64,000 bases of DNA, taken from assembly GCA_951828515.1 (NCBI GenBank), contig OX639992.1, positions 5,434,217 to 5,498,216 on the forward strand. Direction: 5' to 3'. The position numbers were made by a program, and so were the translations under genes. Origin of the DNA: an uncultured Poribacteria bacterium (GTDB lineage: Bacteria; Poribacteria; WGA-4E; WGA-3G). Each line of letters begins with the position of its first letter. Within the stretch, counting starts at the first letter, position 1. Positions 33,282 through 41,281 of the stretch are shown here, in pieces. The notes below the pieces were generated by a model. That model made no database searches. It saw only the letters and a program-made list of their open reading frames with translations, and was not told the DNA's origin.

Positions 33282-34469
33282 TTAAATAACGCCGTCTCGC
33301 CTCAACTGCTCCACTTCATCTGGACGCATTTTCAATAAACCCGTTAGGACTTCGGTCGTATGTTCTCCGAGACTCGGTGCGGGGGTATCTACGTTCCCAG
33401 GCGTTTCCGAAAGTTTAATCGGTACACCCGGCACTGCCACTTCACCTGTGATGTCATGAGCGATACGTGTAATCATCTCCCGTGCTTGCACCTGTGGATG
33501 GCTGACGACTTTATCCATCGCATTGATGGGACCACACGGCACACCAATGGCACCGAGTGCATTGATCCAGTCATCAGTCGGACGTTGAGACATGACCTCC
33601 GAGAGGATCGGAAATAATTCATCGTGGTTCTCCGTTCGGTCAGCGTTCGTTCGGAACCGTTCATCTGAGATGAGTTCCCGTCGACCGACATGTTCACAGA
33701 ACTTTGCCCAGAGCGTATCGTTCCCGAGTGCGATAATGACGTGTCCATCCGCGGAGGCAAACGCTTCAAACGGTGTAATTGCTGGGTGTCTCGCACCGAG
33801 CGGTTTCGGGGCTTCACCCGTAGCAAAATAGCGAACAACGGCGTTTTCCAAGACAGCCACAAGACTATCCAACATCGCGACATCCACAAATTGCCCATTC
33901 CCTGTCCGATTACGATGGTGCAGTGCGGAAAGAACACCAATTGTCGTGAAGAGTGCGGCAGTGATATCGCTAATAGAGGTACCGACGCGCACAGGGGGTC
34001 CGTCCGGTTCACCCGTGATGCTGATGATACCGCCCATGCCTTGGATGATCATGTCGTACGCGCCTTGCTGGGCGTAAGGACCGGTCTGTCCGAAACCTGA
34101 GCATGCGGCGTAGATCAGCGATGGCTGTTCGACTTTCAGTGTGTCGTAATCCAACCCTAATTTCTGCATTGTTCCCGGACGGAAATTCTCAACAAGGATA
34201 TCCGTCTGTTCCAATAACTGCTTGAATATTGCCTGCCCACGCTCAGTTTTAAGGTTAAGCGTCACGCTCCGCTTTCCGCGATTCACGCTCATGAAATAGA
34301 GGCTGAACCCGTTTTTAAAGGGACCGAAATTTCGAGATTCGTCTCCTGTACCGGGCTGCTCAATCTTGATTACCTCTGCCCCGAGATCACCGAGGAGCAT
34401 GGTCGCGTACGGACCTGCGAGCACCCGTGTCAAATCCAACACCTTTATTCCATCAAGGGGTCCTGGCAT
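33282..34469 (-). CDS. CaiB/BaiF-type (class III) CoA transferase
   Basis: 395 aa starting MPGPLDGIKVLDLTRVLAGP with GDLGAEVIKIEQPGTGDE and the catalytic Asp139 in QQGAYDMIIQ. Family members move CoA between carboxylic acids through a covalent aspartyl thioester. GGAGAGG precedes the ATG. The neighbours (purC upstream, an esterase downstream) do not reveal the acid used. Confidence 0.94.
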   Translation of the reverse strand: MPGPLDGIKVLDLTRVLAGPYATMLLGDLGAEVIKIEQPGTGDESRNFGPFKNGFSLYFMSVNRGKRSVTLNLKTERGQAIFKQLLEQTDILVENFRPGTMQKLGLDYDTLKVEQPSLIYAACSGFGQTGPYAQQGAYDMIIQGMGGIISITGEPDGPPVRVGTSISDITAALFTTIGVLSALHHRNRTGNGQFVDVAMLDSLVAVLENAVVRYFATGEAPKPLGARHPAITPFEAFASADGHVIIALGNDTLWAKFCEHVGRRELISDERFRTNADRTENHDELFPILSEVMSQRPTDDWINALGAIGVPCGPINAMDKVVSHPQVQAREMITRIAHDITGEVAVPGVPIKLSETPGNVDTPAPSLGEHTTEVLTGLLKMRPDEVEQLRRDGVI

Positions 34470-34488
34470 CTGCTACCTCTCCTGTCTG

Positions 34489-35382
34489 CTACAGTTCTTC
34501 GCCAACGATGAGGCGATATGCCTCACGGTATTTCTCACTTGTTTTGGAGATAACATTCTCCGGCAGTTCAGGCGCGGGAGGTTGTTTGTTCCAACCGATT
34601 TCGGAAAGGTAATCTCTCACAAACTGTTTGTCAAAACTTTGCTGTGGTTTACCGGGTTCATAGAGCTCTGCGGGCCAGAACCGAGAGGAATCCGGTGTGA
34701 ACACCTCATCAATAACAATGAGTTTTCCATCGCGCTGTCCGAATTCAAACTTGGTATCACAGAGGATAATTCCAGCACTTTCGGCGTGTTCACTGGCGGC
34801 TCTGAAAAGTGCGAAACTGGTCTCAATCAACTGATCTGTAAGTTCGCTGCCGACCTCGTTACGCATTTCCTCAATCGAGATCGGTTCGTCATGCTCACCC
34901 TGCTCGGCTTTGGTTGTTGGCGTGAACAGCAGTTCTGGAAGCAGGTCAGATTCCTGCAGTCCGTTCGGCAGTTTCTGTCCACAGATCTCTCCCGTCTTCT
35001 GATAGGAGGACCAACCGGAACCTGCGAGGTACCCACGCACGACACACTCAACATCAACCCGATCGGCTTTACGGACAAGCATAGAACGCCCTTGTAGGAG
35101 TTCTGCATCAGGTTGTAAAGCATCGGGATACTCTTCAACCTGCGTTGAAATGAGATGGTTGTCGGCGACGGATTCGGTGTAATCGAACCAGAATTTGGAC
35201 AAACCGGTTAAGACGTTACCTTTATCTGGAACGCCGTTCGGCAGAACAACATCAAAGGCAGAAATACGATCTGTGGAAATGATTAGAAGTTCGTCTCCGA
35301 GGTCATATAGATCTCGGACTTTTCCACGGTGGAGGGGTGTATAATTCGTTAAGTCTGTAGACGTAATAATGTTTTGAGACAT
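34489..35382 (-). CDS. purC: phosphoribosylaminoimidazole-succinocarboxamide synthase
   Basis: Joins CAIR and aspartate with ATP in purine synthesis. Conserved blocks: LHRGKVRDLYDLGDELLIISTDRISAFDVVLPNG (N-terminal, cut here into recognisable parts), VECVVRGYLAGSGW, GIILCDTKFEFG and VIDEVFTPDSSRFWP. The 297-aa length is that of the longer PurC type. AAGGAG precedes the ATG. No other pur genes are near. Confidence 0.97.
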   Translation of the reverse strand: MSQNIITSTDLTNYTPLHRGKVRDLYDLGDELLIISTDRISAFDVVLPNGVPDKGNVLTGLSKFWFDYTESVADNHLISTQVEEYPDALQPDAELLQGRSMLVRKADRVDVECVVRGYLAGSGWSSYQKTGEICGQKLPNGLQESDLLPELLFTPTTKAEQGEHDEPISIEEMRNEVGSELTDQLIETSFALFRAASEHAESAGIILCDTKFEFGQRDGKLIVIDEVFTPDSSRFWPAELYEPGKPQQSFDKQFVRDYLSEIGWNKQPPAPELPENVISKTSEKYREAYRLIVGEEL

Positions 35383-35407
35383 AGTTTGTTTCTCCTTATA
35401 TTGGTGT

Positions 35408-35466
35408 CGGTTAAGAGATTTTCGTTTAACATAACCCTTTTGTAACCGATCACCGTTAACCGAAAG
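35408..35466. repeat. family G repeat
   Basis: GGTTAAGAGATTTTCGTTTA, then ACATAACCCTTTTGTAACCG and a GGTTAACGG-type inverted tail. A clearly homologous copy is at 41217-41278. Located between purC's start and the TPR lipoprotein gene's end. Confidence 0.75.
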
Positions 35467-35494
35467 CCTGCACAGCAGGCGTACTGATAACCCT

Positions 35495-36097
35495 TTATTC
35501 TTTTAGTAGGTCTTGTAGCACAATAGCAGTCCTATTTGTGGCTTCAATTTGGAGTGATTTGTCAACTTCCTGTTTCGCAGGCGAATTTTCACCGAGATAG
35601 TAATAGCATGCCGCTTTAAGCGCATGGAGTTCGGCTTTGGAACGATAGTCGTGCCGAAAGAGATATTGGGCATCGCCCCGTAGCGCATTATCAATCGCTC
35701 GGATGGCAGATCGGAAATCGTTTGTATCTTTGTGACGCAAAAAAAGTAGGTTCGCAAGTCCGACCCATGCATCCGCATTCGATGGATCGAGTTGCACGGC
35801 GTTTTGGAAGGCTTCTTGTACCAGTGGCGGATTCAGTGATAAACTGAGATGACTCCACCCCACACCGTTATGCGCATCGGCAAGATTTTCATCGAAGTTG
35901 ATTGCGCGTTCAAAACTGAGTAATGCCTGTGCATAGTTCCCTGATTCGTAGGAATCCCATCCGCGTTCCATGTGATTCAACGCGCTTGACGTATTCGGAT
36001 CGGAATCACTGGAACAACCGCTTTGCGTCAGGAGGCAACTGGCAAGTAGGATTGCCAATACAATGTGAAGCATCGTTTTGAACTGAATAGGATGCAT
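35495..36097 (-). CDS. TPR-repeat lipoprotein
   Basis: 200 aa. Residues 9-27 form a signal peptide that ends in a lipobox (LLTQSGC), so the protein is anchored by a lipidated Cys. Two or three tetratricopeptide repeats follow (WDSYESGNYAQALLSFERAINFD; AWVGLANLLFLRH). TPRs bind partner proteins; no partner is indicated. AAGGG lies upstream of the ATG at 36097; a second in-frame ATG at 36073 is also possible. Confidence 0.85.
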   Translation of the reverse strand: MHPIQFKTMLHIVLAILLASCLLTQSGCSSDSDPNTSSALNHMERGWDSYESGNYAQALLSFERAINFDENLADAHNGVGWSHLSLSLNPPLVQEAFQNAVQLDPSNADAWVGLANLLFLRHKDTNDFRSAIRAIDNALRGDAQYLFRHDYRSKAELHALKAACYYYLGENSPAKQEVDKSLQIEATNRTAIVLQDLLKE

Positions 36098-36112
36098 CTT
36101 GTGTTTCCCTTT

Positions 36113-36231
36113 TTATAGCAAAGTTTAGAATTAATTAGACACTCTAAAGAGGCGAGGATACAATCCTCGCCAGCGGTAGGGAGGGTTGTTTCGCTAAGCA
36201 ACTGTCTACATATGTTTCGGCTTTACTATAA
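36113..36231. mobile_element. element B MITE, 119 bp
   Basis: Ends TTATAGCAAA and TTTACTATAA (one mismatch). The interior has GGCGAGGATACAATCCTCGCC. Same length as the 54271 copy. Non-coding. Directly followed by an element-A copy in reverse orientation. Confidence 0.88.
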
Positions 36232-36244
36232 AATATGAACCAAA

Positions 36245-36345
36245 GCATGTAGCCCGTAATGAAATGGAGGGCGACTCTAACACAGAAACCTTGAAAGCCC
36301 AAACACCGTTATTCCTCCGCAAGGTAAAATTAAAAATTAAAAATC
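36245..36345. repeat. element A copy providing the permease gene's stop codon
   Basis: Plus strand: GCATGTAGCCCGTAATGAAA with TGGAGGGCG, a middle, then TTCCTCCGCAAGGTAAAATT and AAAAATTAAAAATCAG. Seen from the minus-strand gene, the element begins exactly at its end: codons TCT GAT TTT TAA, where TTTTTAA is the AT-rich terminus of the repeat. Confidence 0.85.
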
Positions 36346-39300
36346 AGACTTAAGTGTTGTCAAAAGTGGGCTTCGAAGTGCCACAGCAACGGCAATAGCA
36401 TTTGCAATTATACCAAAACCGAAGATGCAAAGCAAGGTAATTGTGAGGGAAAACCACGGAAAAGCGGGGAGATGTCCCTGTGAAGCGAAAATCGCGGCGA
36501 GTCCGGCGACAATCCCGATAAGCATTCCAATAATAAGGAGGAAGCAACTTTCAAGGAAAAGCATCCGCGAGAGTAATCGCCGTCTGAAACCGAAAGCCCG
36601 TAGCGTCGCTAATTCGCCGCGACGTTCAATAATATTTCTAAACAACACCAGTGCCAACCCGAAAGTACCGAGCAACACTCCTAAACCACCGAGACTTTGG
36701 AAAGTGGAGATATAAGTATTTTCAACTGACCGATAACTCGCCAAACGCGCTGGTGCTGACGTGAGGTCAAAACCGTAATCTTCTAATGTTTTCTCTAAGA
36801 CCTGCGCCGTCTCCTCCCGCAAAGCAGGCGGCGTTTTGATGAGAAAAAATTGGTATCCGCTTTGACTCGGAAAGTATGTCGTGAAATTAGATTCGGAGAT
36901 AATCAACTGGCTTTGGAAAAGACTGTTCACAATCGTCTCAAGTTCGAGACGGAGTGGCTTTCCAAATTCATCCTGAACGATAAAATCGTCGTCCGGGTTG
37001 TGATGTAAAATCCAGCGAAGCGACTTTTCATCGCCGATAGCAGGCACTTTCCCGTTTTCAGTGGACATTAGATGTAGGTTGACCCAAGGGGCTTTGTTTA
37101 ACATCGTGTCAGAAGCACCCAAAATTTGTGGTTTTTGGGGCTGGTAGAGATTCAGACAACTGACATCTTCACCCGGCAATACACGAAACCGGATTACCTC
37201 AGAGGCACTGAGAAGCTCAGAAGCTTTATCGGAAAAACCGAGTTCAAACCTACCGTCCGACGTATTTAAGTTATGGTGTAAAGGGAGCGAGGATTCAGCA
37301 ACAAAGGCGTACTCTGTTTCTGGTGGCGCGTCGTGTCGATTCGCTCCCACCGCGACGATGATACAGCACGCTATACTGATTGTGGTAACACAGGTCTTGC
37401 TCCGTCCGGGTTGCCGTGCAGCGTTTCTGATGGCAAACCGCATTCTGTTCAACTGTTTCGGGACATTCTGAGATTTTAACCATTTATCGAACACCTCTGA
37501 CCCAATGCCGATAACTAACAGTGCCACGAACAATAAATTCACCACAGGTTGCTCTATCCACAAACCCACTCCGACTCCAATTGCGACTGCAAACCAGCGA
37601 AGGACTCTCAATCTCTTCGTTTTAGATTCGCCTGCTACAGTCGAATCAACAAAATCGGTTTTACCAGCAAGGAGCGAAACGGTAGAAGTGTTTCCTACTC
37701 TGTGAACAGTTAGTCGAATGGAGAGCATCACCACGGCAAGTGAAATCAGTGTGCCAATCAGCAAACTCCATACACCGACGTGAAGTTCCATAAACGGTGT
37801 CCCGATAGCAGGTAACCACCACGTTTGTAAACCGAATATCATCAATTGCGCATACCCGATCGCGAACAGACACCCCGATAAACTGCCTATGCCAGCGAGG
37901 ATGCCACCTTCATAAAGGAACCGGCGACGGATTTTCGTGAGCGGATAACCAACCGCTTGTAAGATACCAATTTCACGCGATCTTTGCTCTACACCGATAC
38001 GGAAAAGCATTCCTACCAACAAGGCGACAGCAATTATGATAAAGGCACTCAGACTGCTAAAGAGCATCCCGAAATCTGTCGCACCTGCGGAAGCTTGAAG
38101 TCCGTCAGATTGAAGAGCCAAGAATCGGAAGCCAACCTGTTCGGGTTGAATCTTTTTGAGGAATTCGGTTTCAAAAAGCGTGCGCGTTGCTTGAAGGTCT
38201 GCACCTGGCGCGATACCGAACCGAATCGCGGTAAGGTCGCCGAATCGGTTTTTCCAAAGTTGTTTACCGGTTTCGAGCGGAATAAACGCTTTTGGCGTCG
38301 CTCCGTATTCATCCCAATAGGCTTCATCTTTACTGCGAATCAGTGAATAATCAATCGGAAATGGGGATTCCCATTCCGACATATCAGCTGTGTCATGGAT
38401 ACCGGGAAAAGTAGGGATGAGATTTCTATCGGCGGCGATACCCTCAATCGGTAAAACCGCTTTCAGTTGGAACAACGTCGTTTCCGTGATGTATTCTTCC
38501 CCCGATCCAATGCGATAGTATGTGACACTGATCTCATCTCCAACTTCTACGCCAAAATCCGTCGCTGTCCATGTATTGAGAATTATTTTAAATTTTCCTT
38601 GCGGAGAAACAACAGCATTTGAAGGTTGAGAATCTTCCGCGTTCGAGTCGCTCTCCATTTCATTTTCGGCTTGCTTCTCGTTCTCGGTAGCGTTTTTGTT
38701 AAGGCGTTGAAAAAACTCTCCTTCATCAGTGGGAAGTGCGACGATTGTCGAATACGGAACGGTTTTTCCGTTGGCGGAAATCGTATTCGCGAGATAGGTG
38801 AGTGTCGGGAGCGTTGGAATCCGGTTTGCAGTGGCAACCGCTAACGCGGTCTCGGAGAGTATCGGCTTGAGAAGATATTGCTGACTTTGGAGATCAAAGT
38901 GCGTATCGTGTTCTTGAATGTCCAAATCGAGTGCGTCTATACGCAACGCGAGGTCGTCAGACAAAATTGGGACTGTTCCCGCCGTAAACAGAGCGTTTAC
39001 CCTATCCCCCTGCCTAAGCACTTTTTGTAAAACTGGAAGTGCGATGAAAGCATTCAACGGAAGGCTTTGATGGGCGCGAAGACTAAATCTCCCCGCATTC
39101 TCAGTCGGAACAACCTCACTCACAGTCAAACGTAGACTTCGGATCGCCTCAGATACGTCGCGCGCACCGAGAAGGAACTCTGGATGGATGTCAGCGGCTT
39201 GCGGTATATTTACGAGGAGCGTTTCACCTACTTGGACGTTCAGTTCGTTCTGTAGTGCCTCGTTGATGACGATGGCACCGAAAGGTTGTCCGTCTGTTTT

Positions 39301-39642
39301 CTCCAGACTTGGCGCGACACTTCCTTCCCAAAATGCGAAGAAATTTTCAGGGACACCGAGGATGTTTACCCTCGATGCTCGTGTCTGCGTTTGTGGCGCA
39401 ACGATTGTCCCGTTCAGCACGATTGCTGAGACGGTGCTCTGTCGGTCGAGTATGTCCGGCGGAAAGAAACGGTCAGCGAGGAGCGCGTGTTGGATTGTGC
39501 CGAGTCGTTCTTCTGTTAAGCTCCGTAGGCTGCCTCGCACAGAATCCCCTACAATCAATGCCCCGGCAAGTACCCCCGTCGCCACCGCTGTGCAAAGCGC
39601 GACGATGAGATGTATTTGCCAAAAGTATTTGAAATTTTTAAT
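36337..39642 (-). CDS. FtsX-family ABC transporter permease (large form), probable ATT start
   Basis: About 1,101 aa. N-terminal transmembrane segment, then a long extracytoplasmic domain, a central block of membrane segments (ALLVGMLFRIGVEQRSREIGILQAVGYPLTKIRR and following) and a second FtsX module at the C-terminus (LGTFGLALVLFRNIIERRGELATLRAFGFRRRLL). The family moves lipoproteins, lipids or peptides out of the inner membrane with a MacB/LolD-type ATPase, encoded just upstream. The conserved start KYFWQIHLIVALCTAVATGVLAGALIVGDSVRGSL has no ATG/GTG/TTG in front. GTG at 39585 would cut the first membrane segment in half, so ATT at 39642 after CAAGG is the best start. Bases 38583-38620 of the gene are an internal element-A piece. 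Confidence 0.88.
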   Translation of the reverse strand: MKNFKYFWQIHLIVALCTAVATGVLAGALIVGDSVRGSLRSLTEERLGTIQHALLADRFFPPDILDRQSTVSAIVLNGTIVAPQTQTRASRVNILGVPENFFAFWEGSVAPSLEKTDGQPFGAIVINEALQNELNVQVGETLLVNIPQAADIHPEFLLGARDVSEAIRSLRLTVSEVVPTENAGRFSLRAHQSLPLNAFIALPVLQKVLRQGDRVNALFTAGTVPILSDDLALRIDALDLDIQEHDTHFDLQSQQYLLKPILSETALAVATANRIPTLPTLTYLANTISANGKTVPYSTIVALPTDEGEFFQRLNKNATENEKQAENEMESDSNAEDSQPSNAVVSPQGKFKIILNTWTATDFGVEVGDEISVTYYRIGSGEEYITETTLFQLKAVLPIEGIAADRNLIPTFPGIHDTADMSEWESPFPIDYSLIRSKDEAYWDEYGATPKAFIPLETGKQLWKNRFGDLTAIRFGIAPGADLQATRTLFETEFLKKIQPEQVGFRFLALQSDGLQASAGATDFGMLFSSLSAFIIIAVALLVGMLFRIGVEQRSREIGILQAVGYPLTKIRRRFLYEGGILAGIGSLSGCLFAIGYAQLMIFGLQTWWLPAIGTPFMELHVGVWSLLIGTLISLAVVMLSIRLTVHRVGNTSTVSLLAGKTDFVDSTVAGESKTKRLRVLRWFAVAIGVGVGLWIEQPVVNLLFVALLVIGIGSEVFDKWLKSQNVPKQLNRMRFAIRNAARQPGRSKTCVTTISIACCIIVAVGANRHDAPPETEYAFVAESSLPLHHNLNTSDGRFELGFSDKASELLSASEVIRFRVLPGEDVSCLNLYQPQKPQILGASDTMLNKAPWVNLHLMSTENGKVPAIGDEKSLRWILHHNPDDDFIVQDEFGKPLRLELETIVNSLFQSQLIISESNFTTYFPSQSGYQFFLIKTPPALREETAQVLEKTLEDYGFDLTSAPARLASYRSVENTYISTFQSLGGLGVLLGTFGLALVLFRNIIERRGELATLRAFGFRRRLLSRMLFLESCFLLIIGMLIGIVAGLAAIFASQGHLPAFPWFSLTITLLCIFGFGIIANAIAVAVALRSPLLTTLKSDF

Positions 39643-39740
39643 TTTACCTTGTAGATTTTTAATTTTACCGTGCGGAGTAATGAAAGGAGTTTAAACTCTC
39701 AAGTGCGTTCCACCTATCCGCCCTCCATTTCATTACGGAC
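39634..39740. repeat. element A copy spanning the permease start and the ATPase stop
   Basis: AT-rich end doubled (TTTTTAATTTTACCTTG, TTTTTAATTTTACCGTGCGG) at the permease start. The far end CCGCCCTCCATTTCATTACG encodes the last residues (RNEMEGG) and stop of the neighbouring ATPase gene. The whole intergenic region between the two transport genes is the repeat. Confidence 0.82.
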
Positions 39741-40388
39741 TTTCGGTAAGGTTCCATCTAAAAGTTGCAGGTGTTGCTGAAAACGAGAAACGAGTGCGAG
39801 GTTGTGTGTGACGACAATAAGCATATTCTGTTCCACGCGATGCAGCTCAAAGAGCAGATCCGCAATAGTTTCGGAAGTTGCAGTATCCAAATTTCCGGTC
39901 GGCTCATCGCAGAGAAGAATCCTGGGTTGATTGATAAGGGCGCGAGCAATGGCGACGCGTTGTCGTTCACCACCTGAGAGTTCGCCGGGTCGATGCGATG
40001 TCCGATGCGTAAGCCCCACCCGTTTGAGTAGTTCATGTGCCCGTTGGGTCGCGTCAGGTTTCTGCTCAAAGGCGAATGTAGGCACAAGGACATTTTCAAG
40101 TACGGAATATTGTGGCAGTAGATGATGATCTTGAAATACGAACCCGATGACAGCGTTTCGATAGCGCGCAAGTTCAGGCTCAGAGAGCGTAAACGGATCG
40201 GTGTTGTTAATCTCAACCTGTCCACCAGAGGGGCTTTCTAAAGTGCCGATAATGTGGAGAAGTGTGCTTTTGCCGGAACCCGAAGGACCTGTAATGACAA
40301 CAGACGTTTCACCCGCGAAACTAAACGAAATATCCCGTAGGACCTCGACTGCCCCAAAATTTTTAGATACATTGGAGACTTTCAGCAT
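39714..40388 (-). CDS. ABC transporter ATP-binding protein, LolD/MacB type
   Basis: Complete ATPase domain: Walker A GPSGSGKST, Q-loop FVFQDHHLL, signature LSGGERQRVAIARAL, Walker B LLCDEPTGNLD, H-loop VVTHN. 224 aa from ATG 40388. An upstream in-frame ATG at 40421 would add 11 residues and overlaps the likely AAGGAG box, so the shorter start is preferred despite a long spacer. Partner of the FtsX-type permease 70 bases downstream. Its C-terminal RNEMEGG is translated from repeat sequence. Confidence 0.94.
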   Translation of the reverse strand: MLKVSNVSKNFGAVEVLRDISFSFAGETSVVITGPSGSGKSTLLHIIGTLESPSGGQVEINNTDPFTLSEPELARYRNAVIGFVFQDHHLLPQYSVLENVLVPTFAFEQKPDATQRAHELLKRVGLTHRTSHRPGELSGGERQRVAIARALINQPRILLCDEPTGNLDTATSETIADLLFELHRVEQNMLIVVTHNLALVSRFQQHLQLLDGTLPKVRNEMEGG

Positions 40389-40481
40389 TTTTTTATTTAT
40401 CACTCCTTGGTTGCACCCCATAAAACAGCGGAGTTACAACCCTCGCCAACGGCGAGTATTTCCGCCTTTACAACAAAAAGC

Positions 40482-40768
40482 ACGTAGTCCGTAACGAAGT
40501 GGAGGGGTTTTTGCGAATCAACGCTGAATGCGCGTGTGGCATTCAGCGGGGTGTTTCTTCAGATTTAAGAAACGCCCGAAAATACTTGCACACTCTCGAA
40601 AACACAAAACCCCACATTGCTGGCGAGGTGTTTTTGATAGGGCGTTTCCCCCTAACCTCGCCGCATTACAGAGTGTAAACTTAATTATGGGTTTTACTAT
40701 AAGAAACGCTCTTGATGGTTCAGACGCACATTGTTTCTCCGCAAGGAATAATTAAAAAATCTGATCCG
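40482..40768. repeat. element A copy split by an element B insertion
   Basis: The left part (40484-40512: GCACGTAGTCCGTAACGAAG and TGGAGGGG) is the far end of element A. The right part (40720-40768: CGCACATTGTTTCTCCGCAA, GGAATAATTAAAAAA) is its AT-rich end. Between them lie an inverted GAATGC repeat and the MITE at 40571-40702. Seen from the minus-strand thioesterase gene, the element supplies the stop (CAG ATT TTT TAA). Confidence 0.78.
40571..40702. mobile_element. element B MITE, left end damaged, inside element A
   Basis: Right end TTTACTATAA is intact (40693-40702). The interior in reverse orientation aligns with the 54271 copy (GAAAATACTTG, ACACAA[AG]ACCCCAC, TAACCTCGCC, AGAGTGTAAACTTAATT). 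The left TIR is replaced by GGTGTTTCTTCAGATTTAAG-type sequence. Nested in an element-A copy. Confidence 0.78.
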
Positions 40769-41159
40769 CAATGAAATCTGGGATAGGGATCGCGCGTAGT
40801 TTTTCACCCGGGTTCGTTATACAACAAACCGTCGTGACCTGTCCACGTGCAATGTCTTTTCCTTGATGCGTAAAATGAAATTCGTAGGTGAGGGACTTCG
40901 TCCCCTTTTTAGTAACTCGGAGGCGAATGTCTACTTCATCTTCAAATCGGAGCGGGTTTAAGTATTCACACGAAGCGGCGAGTCGGGGCCATCCGATCTT
41001 ATCCCCATTCCATTCGGTTGCAACACTTGTACCCAAACTACGGAGGAATTCGTGTTCCGCGGTCTCCATAAAGACAAAAAATCGTGTAAAATGGACGATG
41101 CCTGCCATGTCAGTATCAACAAACTCGATTTTACGTTTGGTTCGGTACTCGGTGTGCAT
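40752..41159 (-). CDS. hotdog-fold acyl-CoA thioesterase (4-hydroxybenzoyl-CoA thioesterase family)
   Basis: About 135 aa: RKIEFVDTDMAGIVHFTRFFVFMETAEHEFL is the family signature with the catalytic Asp in DTDMAGIVHF. Family members hydrolyse acyl-CoA or aryl-CoA esters; substrate unknown. The frame is open to 41324, but the extra 55 residues are translated from family-G and related repeats (VVEWLSVVGCRLQ...), so the ATG at 41159 is chosen even though no Shine-Dalgarno is visible. The C-terminal QIF and stop are contributed by element A. Confidence 0.83.
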   Translation of the reverse strand: MHTEYRTKRKIEFVDTDMAGIVHFTRFFVFMETAEHEFLRSLGTSVATEWNGDKIGWPRLAASCEYLNPLRFEDEVDIRLRVTKKGTKSLTYEFHFTHQGKDIARGQVTTVCCITNPGEKLRAIPIPDFIADQIF

Positions 41160-41216
41160 GGTGGGGATATATGGCTGTTGGCAGTCAGTGGAATGGTGGT
41201 CGGTCATCGGATTTTG

Positions 41217-41278
41217 GTTAAGAAGTTCTCGTTTAACAAAGCACTCCTGTAACCGACAACCGACAACCGACAGCCACT
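41217..41278. repeat. family G repeat, second copy
   Basis: GGTTAAGAAGTTCTCGTTTA, then ACAAAGCACTCCTGTAACCG and CCGACAACCGAC. Matches 35408-35466. Lies upstream of the thioesterase start and ends four bases from the next gene's stop codon. Confidence 0.75.
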
Positions 41279-41281
41279 CAA

